The notes under the pieces were generated by a model that saw nothing but the letters and a program-made list of their open reading frames with translations, had not been told where the DNA came from and ran no database searches. From assembly GCF_001426265.1 (NCBI RefSeq), contig NZ_LMDG01000004.1, forward strand, positions 41,337-105,336: 64,000 bases of DNA, read 5' to 3'. Source of the stretch: Rhizobium sp. Root1220 (lineage in GTDB: Bacteria > Pseudomonadota > Alphaproteobacteria > Rhizobiales > Rhizobiaceae). Numbering within the stretch: position 1 is the stretch's first letter; each line of letters starts with the position of its first letter. Positions 52,318 to 61,750 of the stretch are shown piece after piece. Both the position numbers and the translations under genes were made by a program.

Positions 52318-52448
52318 ACCCGGCAGCATATCCTCGGGTTGACGCGTTTTGACTAGCTCGTTGTTGGGAAACTTTTTCTGTGGTGCGATAGCCTAATTGC
52401 TTCGTCGAACCGCTGTTCCTAAACGGGCGGCCGCGTGAGCAGCCAGGT

Positions 52449-52685
52449 TCAACCATCGTCCTTCATGGCGGCACGCAGCGCATCGTTGATACGCTCCTGC
52501 CAGCCTGGACCCTCCGCCTGAAAATAGGCGAGTACCTCGCTGTCGAGTTTCAGGGAGACCTGCTCCTTGACATTCGGCAGCGCTCGCCGTTCGACAGCAG
52601 GGGGCGGTGCCACCTTCTTTGCCGGCTTGAATAAGGCCTCCGCGGCGTCGAGCGGATTGGCGGGGCGGCGTGGTGTTCGTGTCAT
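52449..52685 (-). CDS. BrnA-like (DUF4415) antitoxin-type protein, orphan
   Basis: A 78-residue protein starting MTRTPRRPANPLDAAEALFK at 52685. The C-terminal half KEQVSLKLDSEVLAYFQAEG, PGWQERINDALRAAMK is the DUF4415/BrnA ribbon-helix-helix pattern (V-x-L-x-L-D-x-x-V...F...G-x-G-W-Q-x-R-I-N-x-x-L). BrnA normally follows a brnT toxin gene; none is found upstream on this strand, so it is an orphan and may act simply as a repressor. Confidence 0.85.
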   Translation of the reverse strand: MTRTPRRPANPLDAAEALFKPAKKVAPPPAVERRALPNVKEQVSLKLDSEVLAYFQAEGPGWQERINDALRAAMKDDG

Positions 52686-53309
52686 GCTTGACTCCAATGG
52701 CTTGGTCTACCTGCGGTGAAGATGTGGCCTCATCATCTGGCCTCCGACGAAGGAGGCCCAAATGTCGCCCAGTTTCGGCTCGCTCGAAAAGGACTGGGTC
52801 GCCTGATATGCCTCGCGTTCGCGATGGTCATGCCATAAGCAAACGGTGTCGGGAACCCCCTATGCCGATTGTCCTGATGTCGAAGCAGCCGGACCGCGCT
52901 CCGCCAGGTTCAACAAGTTTCCGAATGCCAGCATTGTTCGCTCTCACCTCCTCCATGACATGGCCTATCGTCGAGCGGTTTGCAAACACATGAGTGGGCG
53001 TGCAGGCCCCTCCCTTTCGTCTGTGAAGGACATCTGCGACCGGGCTGAATGCCTGCCTTGTGCGCGGCGGAACGTCCAACTCTGTTCGAATTCGGTTGCG
53101 GCTGGTCGGCTTCCGATCGGAAGCATGCCAATCCCGCTTTCTGTGATGGTGTCCTAGACCAAAGCCGGGCCTTCCACGATCAACCCGCAAGGGGGTCCGC
53201 TAGCAAGCTGCGGCCGCTTGGCTATGCCGGCGCGGTGATCGCGACCGTCTCTGGTCTTTTTGAGGAACCATCAGCGGGAATTGGCCCGCTCCCTTATGGA
53301 GCCTCGCAC
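52686..53309. other. 620-bp gap without a recognisable gene
   Basis: Open frames on both strands are shadow-like. No brnT-like sequence was recognised next to the brnA-like gene. Confidence 0.4.
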
Positions 53310-53486
53310 ATGTCGCACGATCTTTCCCTCGCACAGTCCCACGCCTTCCAACTCTCCCGCGACCTGATGGTCCCGGTTACCGTCTTCGAGGTCGACGGTG
53401 AATACGGCGTGCTTCCCTCTGACGAGATCGACGCCGACGATGACCTTTCGGTCATCCATGAATTCAATCCCTGGCCGGCTCACTGA
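53310..53486 (+). CDS. Small conserved plasmid protein
   Basis: A 58-residue protein (MSHDLSLAQSHAFQLSRDLM, then VPVTVFEVDGEYGVLPSDEI). TGGAG lies upstream. A helix followed by a three-strand sheet is likely. Such short proteins precede the toprim/DUF1419/helicase block of rhizobial plasmids, from memory; function unknown. Confidence 0.7.
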   Translation: MSHDLSLAQSHAFQLSRDLMVPVTVFEVDGEYGVLPSDEIDADDDLSVIHEFNPWPAH

Positions 53487-53546
53487 GCCGGCAATTGCCG
53501 TGCCGCTGGCGACCTGTCGGCGGCAAGGGAAGCTTCGCCGCGGGCG

Positions 53547-53560
53547 GTGCAACCTTGCAC
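53547..53560. promoter_or_regulatory. 14-bp palindrome upstream of the toprim gene
   Basis: GTGCAACCTTGCAC has perfect 6-bp arms around CC. Its place in the 182-bp gap before the toprim gene makes it a candidate operator; a ribosome site GGAGAAT follows at 53660. Confidence 0.35.
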
Positions 53561-53668
53561 GTTGCTTCCCGCGCCCTTGCCCCCTCTGCTCTTCGCGGCG
53601 GCCGGAAGATGTCCCCCGTTTATGCGGGGAGTTAAATTAAGGAGCGATCGCAGGCGATCGGGAGAATC

Positions 53669-54637
53669 ATGAAAAGAGAAGAAATCGAGAAAATACGCGA
53701 AGCGGTGAGTTGCGCTGCCGTCCTCGAGCAGGCTGGATTTGCGGTCGATATCAAAGAGAGCACGCGCCGGGCAGTGAAGTTTCGCAAAGGAGCGGAAATC
53801 ATCATCGTCACTCATGAAGGCCGTGGGTGGTTTGATCCTTTGAGCGAAGATAAAGGTGACATTTTCGCCCTTGTCGCTCTGCTCGAACAGTTGGCGTTTT
53901 CGGACGCCGTCGACCGTGTCGGCGCTCTCATCGGTTACAAAGCTGAGACTATCCTCTGGAAGAAGCCCTCGTCCAAGGTCGAGCCTGCGGACATTCTGAC
54001 ACGATGGCAAGCCCGCCGTCTTCCAAACACAGGATCCGGTGCTTGGCGGTATCTTTGCTGGACGCGAGCGGTCCCGGCCTCCATCCTGCGCTCGGCAATC
54101 AATCAAGGGATCGTACGAGAAGGGCCATTCGGCAGCATGTGGGCCGGCCACACCGATGGCGCCGGGCTGCTGGTCGGATGGGAAGAACGCGGACCCGACT
54201 GGCGCGGCTTCTCCACAGGGGGCAGCAAAATCCTGTTTCGCTTGGGTGCGAGGGATGCTCTTCGTCTCTGCGTGACGGAGGCGGCGGTCGACGCAATGAG
54301 CCTGGCTGCGATCGAAGATCTGCAGGACGGAAGTCTTTACCTCAGTACCGGTGGCGGATGGTCGCCCAGAACCGAGGCCGCGCTGGTCGACCTTCTCGCT
54401 TGCCCCGGCACTCACCTGGTCTGTGCCACCGATGCCAATAGCCAAGGCGATGCTTTCGCTCGTCGTCTTCAGGCACTGGCCGCGCAGGTCGATCGTCCTT
54501 CGGTCCGTCTCCGGCCGCCGGCGGAGGATTGGAATGAAGTCCTGCAGGAGAGAAGGAGAGAAAAATTGAAGAGCGAGGGAAGAGAGAGGCGTGCCGCATC
54601 GCCACCGACCGCATCAAGGGAAGCTTCGCCCGGCTAA
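53669..54637 (+). CDS. DUF3991/Toprim-domain protein
   Basis: A 322-residue protein. The N-terminal DUF3991-like region (about 10-160; FDPLSEDKGDIFALVALLEQ) resembles the zinc-binding/primase-accessory part of plasmid primases. The Toprim core spans about 170-290, with the Glu in LCVTEAAVDAMSLAAIE and the Asp motif LVCATDANSQGDAFARRL. It may be a primase-like or nucleic-acid processing enzyme for plasmid replication or conjugative transfer. GGAGAATC precedes the ATG. It heads the row of + strand plasmid genes. Confidence 0.85.
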   Translation: MKREEIEKIREAVSCAAVLEQAGFAVDIKESTRRAVKFRKGAEIIIVTHEGRGWFDPLSEDKGDIFALVALLEQLAFSDAVDRVGALIGYKAETILWKKPSSKVEPADILTRWQARRLPNTGSGAWRYLCWTRAVPASILRSAINQGIVREGPFGSMWAGHTDGAGLLVGWEERGPDWRGFSTGGSKILFRLGARDALRLCVTEAAVDAMSLAAIEDLQDGSLYLSTGGGWSPRTEAALVDLLACPGTHLVCATDANSQGDAFARRLQALAAQVDRPSVRLRPPAEDWNEVLQERRREKLKSEGRERRAASPPTASREASPG

Positions 54638-54754
54638 AGCCGGCCCTTGACACGGCCGGTTCGGGATGCCGGCGGCCCGGAAGGTGTGATGAGGGACTGA
54701 ACGAGGGTGATGGAGTGGCCACACCCAAGTCCCCAAACCCTGAAGGAGCCAGAG

Positions 54755-55357
54755 ATGAACACCCCTGCCCCTATCTCCAAGATTTTCGAAGGCGTCGCAA
54801 CGCGCCCGCAAATGTTTCGCTTGTTCGACCGCCATAACCAGCGCCCCAACCCATGGCAGACTGATGCTGCCCCTCTCTATAGCGGCGAGTGGTTCGAGAT
54901 TGACGAGGCTCTCTACGACTACATGCTCGATATACTGCCGCCATTGTGGATGCGCGGACCGATCTTCGCGCTGCGCGAATTCCTGACCGACTCGGTCACA
55001 AGCATCTTCTTCGCGCTGCGGATCGACGGCCAAGTCAGGTACTTTCACGGTTACTGCGACCTCTCCAATCACAACTCGGTCGAGGAGATGCGAGCAGCGC
55101 TCTTCGAGCGCGAAACACAGCCGGTGCGCACCATGACCCGCGAAGAACGTCTCGAGCATATCTGGAGCAGCACCGCCGATGCCTATCGAGGCTATGCCGG
55201 CGATCGCTTTCCACTGGCGATGCAGGGAAGGCGCACGGTCATGCTGTGGAGTGGCACCGACGGCACGCTCCTGAAGCTGCTGGACGATCTCACCGATGAT
55301 GAGATCGCCGCAAAACTCCCCGTTCACATGCGGCATCTGCCTGACATCGCGGCCTAG
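54755..55357 (+). CDS. DUF1419 protein
   Basis: A 200-residue soluble protein. RPQMFRLFDRHNQRPNPWQT, GEWFEIDEALYDYMLDILPP, LWMRGPIFALREFLTDSVTS and RYFHGYCDLSNHNSVEEMRA match DUF1419, a family I know mainly from rhizobial plasmids, of unknown function. The start at 54755 is preferred (GAAGGAGC upstream) over 54707. It lies between the toprim gene and the methylase-helicase, all on one strand. Confidence 0.85.
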   Translation: MNTPAPISKIFEGVATRPQMFRLFDRHNQRPNPWQTDAAPLYSGEWFEIDEALYDYMLDILPPLWMRGPIFALREFLTDSVTSIFFALRIDGQVRYFHGYCDLSNHNSVEEMRAALFERETQPVRTMTREERLEHIWSSTADAYRGYAGDRFPLAMQGRRTVMLWSGTDGTLLKLLDDLTDDEIAAKLPVHMRHLPDIAA

Positions 55358-55447
55358 GCGTCGCCACCCCATCGAATCTTCCAAGCGCTTCCAGCCCGCT
55401 ATCGCGGCGGGCGAGCGATGGCGCGCATCCAAAAAGGAACACTCCCG

Positions 55448-58400
55448 ATGAGCAACGATCCATTCACGCTCGACATGTTCGGCAGCTCTACACTGTCTTC
55501 TGGTCTCGGCCTCGGCGTTACCGCCTTTGGCGGTTTCGACGCCACAGCAGCCAATGACGATGAACCGGATCCCACGCCGCCGCCCCTCGCCCCGGCGTTG
55601 CCGGCCGCGGTGGCCCCGACGGGCCGGCGGGGACAGCGCCAGAATTTCTATCTAGATGGCGACCGCGACCTCGGCGCTTCGTGGAAGGACCGGGCTCGTG
55701 CCAATGTCGCGGCGATCCTGGTCGCCGACTGCATCGCGAAGCAGGAGAGGCCCGCAACGCCTGCGGAGCAGGCCCAGCTGATCCGCTTTACGGGCTTCGG
55801 CGCCGGAGAGCTTGCCAATGGCATGTTCCGCCGGCCGGGCGAGGTCGATTTCCGCGACGGATGGGACGCCCTTGGCTCTTCACTCGAAAGCTCCGTCTCG
55901 GAGGCCGACTACGCCTCGCTGGCCCGCTGCACCCAGTATGCCCATTTCACACCGGAGTTCATCATCCGTGCGATCTGGGCCGGGATCCAGCGTCTTGGCT
56001 GGCGAGGTGGTCGCGTGCTTGAGCCGGGTATCGGAACCGGCCTATTTCCCGCGCTGATGCCGGAGGATTTCCGCGACAGCGCCTATGTCACCGGGATTGA
56101 GCTAGATCCGGTCACATCGCGCATCGTTCGTCTGCTGCAGCCGCGGTCTCGCATCATCGAGGGCGACTTCGCCCGCACGGATCTGGCGCCGATCTACGAT
56201 CTCGCCATCGGCAACCCGCCCTTCTCCGACCGCACTGTCCGCTCGGACCGCGCCTACCGATCGCTGGCCTTGCGCCTGCACGACTATTTCATTGCCCGCT
56301 CGATCGATCTTTTGAAGCCGGGCGCTCTGGCCGCCTTCGTCACCTCGCATGGGACGATGGACAAAGCCGACATCACCGCGCGTGAGCATATCGCCAAATC
56401 CGCCGATCTGATCGCGGCGATCCGCCTGCCCGAAGGCAGCTTCCGCCGTGACGCCGGCACCGAGGTCGTCGTCGACATCCTGTTCTTCCGCAAACGCAAG
56501 GTGGGAGAGCCGGAAGGCGATCAGACCTGGCTAGATGTTGATCAGGTGCAAGCCGCCGCCGGCGACGAGGGTGCGATCCGCGTGAACCGCTGGTTCGCTC
56601 GCCATCCTCGTTTTGTGCTCGGCACCCATGCGCTCGCCTCCGGCCCGTTCGGCGAGACCTATACGTGCCGGCCATGCGTCGGTGTAGATCTCGAAGGTGC
56701 CCTCGCCGCGGCGATCGATCTCCTTCCGACCGGCCTCTATGACGGCGAGCCCACTCCCGTTGATATCGATCTGGAAGACGAGCTCGCAGAGATCGTCGAT
56801 CTCAGGCCCAAGGACAGCCCGGTTCGCGAAGGCAGCTTCTTCATCGACAGGGCCAAGGGGCTGATGCAGCTGCTCGATGGTGCGGCGGTGCCCGTGAGCG
56901 TCCGCAAGGGCCGCACCGGTGAAGGGATTCCTGAGAAGCATATGCGGATCATCTCGAAGCTAATCCCGATCCGCGATGCTGTTCGCGAGGTGCTGAAGGC
57001 GCAAGAGACAGACAGGCCGTGGCGCGATTTGCAGGTGCATCTGCGTCTCGCATGGTCGGCATTCGTGCGCGACTTCGGTCCGATCAACCACACGACCGTT
57101 TCGGTCCAGGAGGATCCGGAGACCGGCGAAGTGAAGGAGACGCATCGCCAGCCGAACCTCTTACCCTTCCGCGACGATCCCGATTGCTGGCTCGTCGCCT
57201 TGATCGAGGATTATGATCTGGAGACCGACACGGCGAAGCCGGGTCCGATCTTCGCCACCCGTGTAATCGCTCCGCCGATGTCGCCTGTCATCACCAATGC
57301 GGCTGATGCGCTGGCCGTCGTACTCAACGAGCGTGGCCATGTCGATCTCGAACATATCGCCGAGCTCCTGCATTGCGGTATCTCCACAGTCATCGATGAG
57401 CTCGGTGACACGGTGTTTCAGGATCCGACTGATGGTTCCTGGCAGACTGCCGATGCCTATCTCTCCGGATCGGTCCGCACCAAGCTTGCGGCCGCACAGG
57501 CAGCGGCGGAGCTTGATCCGGTCTACGAGCGCAATGTCCGTTCCCTTCAGGAGGTCCAGCCGGCCGATCTGCGGCCGTCGGATATCACGGCACGTCTCGG
57601 CGCCCCTTGGATCCCGGCGGCCGACGTTGTTGCCTTCGTCAAGGAAAGGATGGAGGCCGACATCCGGATCCATCACATGCCGGAACTTGGCTCCTGGACG
57701 GTGGAGGCGCGGCAACTCGGCTATTCCGCCGCCGGCACATCCAAATGGGGCACGAGCCGCCGGCATGCCGGCGAGCTGCTCGCCGATGCGCTCAACAGCC
57801 GCGTCCCGCAGATCTTCGACGTCATCAAAGACTGCGATGGCGAGCGGCGGGTGCTCAATGTCGTCGACACAGAGGCGGCGCGCGACAAGCTGCAGAGGAT
57901 GAAACAAGCGTTTCAGGACTGGGTCTGGACCGACCCCAATCGCACAGACCGCTTGGCGCGGGACTATAATGACCGCTTCAACAATATCGCTCCGCGCAAA
58001 TTCGACGGCTCTCATCTCAAACTTCCCGGCGCCTCTGGCGCCTTTGTTCTTTATGGGCACCAGAAGCGCGGCATCTGGCGGATTATCGCCGATGGCTCGA
58101 CCTACCTCGCCCACGCCGTCGGCGCCGGCAAGACGATGACGATGGCCGCCGCGATTATGGAACAGCGCCGGCTCGGGCTGATCGCCAAGGCGATGCTGGT
58201 CGTGCCCGGTCATTGCCTGGCCCAGGCCGCGCGCGAGTTCCTGGCGCTCTATCCGAACGCCCGCATTCTCGCCGCCGACGAAACGAACTTCACCAAGGAC
58301 AAGCGCGCGAGGCTCCTATCACGGGCGGCCACCGCCACCTGGGATGCGATCATCATCACCCATCCCGCGTTTCGGTTCATCGCCGTGCCGTCGGCCTTCG

Positions 58401-60538
58401 AACAGCAGATGATCCAGGACGAATTGCAGCTCTACGAGGAGCTGCTGACCAAGGTCGATAGCGAGGACCGCGTTTCGCGCAAGCGGCTCGAGCGGTTGAA
58501 GGAAGGATTGAAGGAACGGCTCGAAGGGCTCGCGACCCGCAAGGACGATCTGCTGACTATCTCGGAGATTGGCGTCGACCAGATCGTCGTCGACGAGGCG
58601 CAGGAGTTTCGCAAGCTCTCCTTCGCCACCAACATGTCGACGCTGAAGGGCATCGATCCGAATGGCTCGCAGCGGGCCTGGGATCTTTATGTGAAGTCTC
58701 GCTATATCGAGACGAAGAACCCGGGCCGGGCGCTGGTGCTTGCTTCGGGCACGCCAATCACCAATACGCTGGGCGAAATGTTCTCGATCCAGCGCCTGCT
58801 CGGCCATGCGGCGCTTTCCGAGCGCGGACTGCACGAGTTCGATGCCTGGGCATCGTGCTTCGGCGATACGACAACCGAACTCGAAATCCAGCCATCGGGC
58901 AAATACAAGCCGGTCAGCCGCCTTGCCTCCTTCGTGAATGTGCCTGAATTGATCGCCATGTTCCGCTCGTTTGCCGACGTGGTCATGCCGGATGACCTTC
59001 GGCAGTATGTGAGGGTGCCCGAGATCTCGACTGGCCGGCGGCAGATCCTGACCGCCAAGCCGACGGCGCTGTTCAAGACCTACCAGCAGACCCTCGGCAG
59101 CAGGATCAAGTTGATCGAACAACGCGAGGGTCCGGCCAAACCCGGCGACGACATCCTGTTGTCCGTCATCACCGACGGCCGCCACGCGGCGATCGACTTG
59201 CGCTTCGTTGTGCCGGCGGCTGGCAATGAGGAAGACAACAAGCTCAATCTGCTGGTTCTCAATGCGCACCGGATCTGGAAGGAAACCGGCAAGGCAATCT
59301 ATCGCCGCCCTGACGGCAAGGACTTCGATCTGCCGGGGGCCGCGCAGATGATCTTCTCCGATCTCGGCACGATCAATGTCGAGAAGACCCGGGGCTTCTC
59401 GGCCTACCGGTTCATCCGCGACGAGCTGATCCGGCTCGGCGTGCCCGCGGCGGAAATCGCCTTCATGCAGGACTACAAGAAGACCGAAGCCAAGCAACGG
59501 CTGTTCGGTGATATCAGGGCTGGCAAGGTGCGTTTCCTGATCGGGTCCTCCGAAACAATGGGCACCGGCGTGAATGCCCAGCTCCGGCTGAAAGCGCTCC
59601 ACCACCTCGATGTCCCGTGGCTGCCATCGCAGATCGAACAGCGTGAGGGACGCATCGTTCGCCAGGGAAACCAGCATGACGAGGTCGATATCTTCGCCTA
59701 TGCAACCGAGGGAAGTCTCGACGCTTCCATGTGGCAGAACAACGAACGCAAGGCGCGGTTTATCGCCGCTGCCCTTTCAGGCGACACGTCGATCCGCAGG
59801 CTCGAAGATGTCGGCGAAGGTGCTGCTAGCCAGTTCGCCATGGCCAAGGCCATCGCGTCCGGCGACGAACGGCTGATGCAGAAGGCTGGGCTGGAGGCCG
59901 ACATCGCCCGTCTCGAACGGCTCCGGGCCGCGCATGAGGACGATCAGTACGCTATCCGCAGGCAGATGCGAGACGCGGAGCGTGAGATCGAAGTCTCAAC
60001 CCGGCGCATCGGTGAGATCGGCCAGGACATCGAGCGGCTCCAGCCCACGTCAGGCGATGCCTTTACCATGACGGTGCTGGGTGAGGACTATACCGAGCGC
60101 AAAGAGGCCGGACGCGCACTGATGAAGGAGATCCTCACACTTCTGCAGCTGCAACAAGAGGGTGAGGTTCATCTGGCGACGATCGGCGGGTTTGATCTTG
60201 TCTATGAGGGCGAGCGGATCGGCAAGGGTGATGGCTATCGCCACGAGACCGTGATCCGGCGCACCGGCGCCGACTACGAGATCGAGCTTGCCATCACTGT
60301 CACCCCTCTCGGCGCGATATCACGGTTGGAGCATGGGCTTGATGGGTTCGAGGAGGAACAGCGCCGCTATCGCCAGCGCCTGGACGACGCCGAGCACCGC
60401 CTGACGTCCTATCGATCCCGCACGGGCGGAACCTTCCAGTTCGCCGATGAGCTCTCCGAGAAGCGCCGACTTCTCCGTGGGATCGAAGACGAATTGGCGA
60501 CCGCCGCCGTCGAGGACGCCGCGCAGGAGGCCGCTTAA
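55448..60538 (+). CDS. Giant DNA methylase-helicase fusion (SNF2/DEAD type)
   Basis: A 1696-residue fusion protein. The N-terminal N6-adenine-type methylase has motif I LEPGIGTG (191-198) and motif IV NPPF (256-259). A DEAD/SNF2-like helicase follows, with Walker A GAGKT (892-896) in HAVGAGKTMT, DEAQ (1049-1052), ASGTPITN and a C-terminal motif VI QREGRIVRQGN. A long coiled-coil tail follows 1500. This is the strawberry-notch-like helicase/methylase of rhizobial plasmids. The role is open: antirestriction, plasmid establishment or phage defence. The start at 55448 follows AAAGGAACAC. Confidence 0.92.
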   Translation: MSNDPFTLDMFGSSTLSSGLGLGVTAFGGFDATAANDDEPDPTPPPLAPALPAAVAPTGRRGQRQNFYLDGDRDLGASWKDRARANVAAILVADCIAKQERPATPAEQAQLIRFTGFGAGELANGMFRRPGEVDFRDGWDALGSSLESSVSEADYASLARCTQYAHFTPEFIIRAIWAGIQRLGWRGGRVLEPGIGTGLFPALMPEDFRDSAYVTGIELDPVTSRIVRLLQPRSRIIEGDFARTDLAPIYDLAIGNPPFSDRTVRSDRAYRSLALRLHDYFIARSIDLLKPGALAAFVTSHGTMDKADITAREHIAKSADLIAAIRLPEGSFRRDAGTEVVVDILFFRKRKVGEPEGDQTWLDVDQVQAAAGDEGAIRVNRWFARHPRFVLGTHALASGPFGETYTCRPCVGVDLEGALAAAIDLLPTGLYDGEPTPVDIDLEDELAEIVDLRPKDSPVREGSFFIDRAKGLMQLLDGAAVPVSVRKGRTGEGIPEKHMRIISKLIPIRDAVREVLKAQETDRPWRDLQVHLRLAWSAFVRDFGPINHTTVSVQEDPETGEVKETHRQPNLLPFRDDPDCWLVALIEDYDLETDTAKPGPIFATRVIAPPMSPVITNAADALAVVLNERGHVDLEHIAELLHCGISTVIDELGDTVFQDPTDGSWQTADAYLSGSVRTKLAAAQAAAELDPVYERNVRSLQEVQPADLRPSDITARLGAPWIPAADVVAFVKERMEADIRIHHMPELGSWTVEARQLGYSAAGTSKWGTSRRHAGELLADALNSRVPQIFDVIKDCDGERRVLNVVDTEAARDKLQRMKQAFQDWVWTDPNRTDRLARDYNDRFNNIAPRKFDGSHLKLPGASGAFVLYGHQKRGIWRIIADGSTYLAHAVGAGKTMTMAAAIMEQRRLGLIAKAMLVVPGHCLAQAAREFLALYPNARILAADETNFTKDKRARLLSRAATATWDAIIITHPAFRFIAVPSAFEQQMIQDELQLYEELLTKVDSEDRVSRKRLERLKEGLKERLEGLATRKDDLLTISEIGVDQIVVDEAQEFRKLSFATNMSTLKGIDPNGSQRAWDLYVKSRYIETKNPGRALVLASGTPITNTLGEMFSIQRLLGHAALSERGLHEFDAWASCFGDTTTELEIQPSGKYKPVSRLASFVNVPELIAMFRSFADVVMPDDLRQYVRVPEISTGRRQILTAKPTALFKTYQQTLGSRIKLIEQREGPAKPGDDILLSVITDGRHAAIDLRFVVPAAGNEEDNKLNLLVLNAHRIWKETGKAIYRRPDGKDFDLPGAAQMIFSDLGTINVEKTRGFSAYRFIRDELIRLGVPAAEIAFMQDYKKTEAKQRLFGDIRAGKVRFLIGSSETMGTGVNAQLRLKALHHLDVPWLPSQIEQREGRIVRQGNQHDEVDIFAYATEGSLDASMWQNNERKARFIAAALSGDTSIRRLEDVGEGAASQFAMAKAIASGDERLMQKAGLEADIARLERLRAAHEDDQYAIRRQMRDAEREIEVSTRRIGEIGQDIERLQPTSGDAFTMTVLGEDYTERKEAGRALMKEILTLLQLQQEGEVHLATIGGFDLVYEGERIGKGDGYRHETVIRRTGADYEIELAITVTPLGAISRLEHGLDGFEEEQRRYRQRLDDAEHRLTSYRSRTGGTFQFADELSEKRRLLRGIEDELATAAVEDAAQEAA

Positions 60539-60562
60539 ATGTCCGGCCGGAACCGGAGGCCG

Positions 60563-60805
60563 TCAGGTCCCGCCTGGTTCCGGTCGTGCTCGCCTGCGCG
60601 CGAGGCGGTCGCGTTGCTCCGCCTCCTGCAGCGCGAGCCTTTCGAGGTAGCGCTCGCGGATCTGCTTCATATCGATCTCGCCGCGAACCCATTCGTCGAG
60701 AAGCGCGACGAAGGCTGGATCTTCATCGATGGGCACGCCATGGGCCTTCGCCCTGTCTATGGCCCGCTGCGGGATGAATTTCCGGGTGGTGGGGTCCGTA
60801 CTCAT
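60563..60805 (-). CDS. Small conserved hypothetical protein, convergent
   Basis: An 80-residue charged protein (MSTDPTTRKFIPQRAIDRAK, HGVPIDEDPAFVALLDEWVR, GEIDMKQIRERYLERL). It is helical, with no membrane segment. It converges with the helicase gene (24 bases between stops). The sequence fits a small conserved plasmid protein that I recall from rhizobia, function unknown. The start at 60805 is preferred over 60844. Confidence 0.75.
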   Translation of the reverse strand: MSTDPTTRKFIPQRAIDRAKAHGVPIDEDPAFVALLDEWVRGEIDMKQIRERYLERLALQEAEQRDRLARRRARPEPGGT

Positions 60806-60978
60806 CTTGCCTCGACTTGGAAGTGATCGGACGGGCGGCGACATCTATCAGGGGGTCGCTTGCGCCGCGACTTGAAATCTGACGCTTTCAACAATATCTG
60901 AGCATCACTTCCCGTTTCGATGATGTCCTGCCGCCGGCAACCGCCGGGGCTTTCGACAGCGTCCGGGATCAAAGAGAA

Positions 60979-61010
60979 GGGCGCTCCCCTCACGGGTCGA
61001 GCGCCCTTTT
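60979..61010 (+). terminator. Terminator
   Basis: GGGCGCTC (60979-60986) pairs with GAGCGCCC (60999-61006), then TTTT. It separates the helicase region from the 61077 gene. Confidence 0.75.
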
Positions 61011-61076
61011 CGCTTCCGACACCTTGACCGGTGCTCGAGCGCGATGAGATCTAAAGAAAAAACATTGCGGGAACCC

Positions 61077-61394
61077 ATGCCTTTTTATCTTGTAACCCAA
61101 ACCTCTCTGATTGAAGCCGACGACGAGCAGGCCGCTGCTCAAACTGCGGTCGACCAGATCCGATCCGGGAGCAAAGTCGCCGTCACTGTTAAGTCCGACG
61201 AAACGACCGTCTCGCACATCGTCGTTCCTGCGAAGCAGGCTATTTCTATCGTAGCTCCGGTTGCTCATCCTGATGCCAGTGGGCAGATTCCGGCCACTTC
61301 CCCTGCCCCATTGTCCGTCGCCGAGACCGATCGAAAGGCGACGTTGAAGAGGATAATGGCCGATGCGTTCTCGCTTCTGAAGCGGCGCGTCTAA
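61077..61394 (+). CDS. Small hypothetical protein
   Basis: A 105-residue protein (MPFYLVTQTSLIEADDEQAA, AQTAVDQIRSGSKVAVTVKS, DETTVSHIVVPAKQAISIVA). The N-terminal half looks like a compact alpha/beta domain; the C-terminal half is Pro/Ala-rich and ends in a basic helix (LKRIMADAFSLLKRRV). No family is recognised. A terminator lies before it, so it has its own promoter. Confidence 0.65.
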   Translation: MPFYLVTQTSLIEADDEQAAAQTAVDQIRSGSKVAVTVKSDETTVSHIVVPAKQAISIVAPVAHPDASGQIPATSPAPLSVAETDRKATLKRIMADAFSLLKRRV

Positions 61395-61750
61395 GTCTTT
61401 GAATCGGGCCACGTCTATATGCGGTTCTGGCGGTCGATAATGAACCTACGCGCCATTTGGCCAGGTAGTCGCCGCAAAATATAGTAGAGAATGGTGAAGT
61501 AAGGGAAGTGGAAATGGAACCGGTCGCAGATCGGTCCTCCGCCGCCGCTTTCGCTCAACCGCCGCCTGCGCGATCCCGGCCGGTTGTCCTTCGCAGGGCA
61601 GATGCCCCGCTCGTCCTGCCCAGCAGGGATGCTCGGCCGCAGTTGCGGCAGTCCGGCCGACCCCGCGGTCCTGGAGGTGTCTTCGAGAAGAATGAAGACA
61701 GGAAAGGCTGGCAAGGCGCCGGTTCGCAAATCTCCCGAAAGGACAGTCCC

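Noticed and set aside
57161..58213. 350-codon open frame antisense to the methylase-helicase
   Set aside because: Composition is that of a complementary frame and it has no motif.
58319..59677. 452-codon open frame antisense to the methylase-helicase
   Set aside because: Shadow of the helicase gene; no domain and no start signal.
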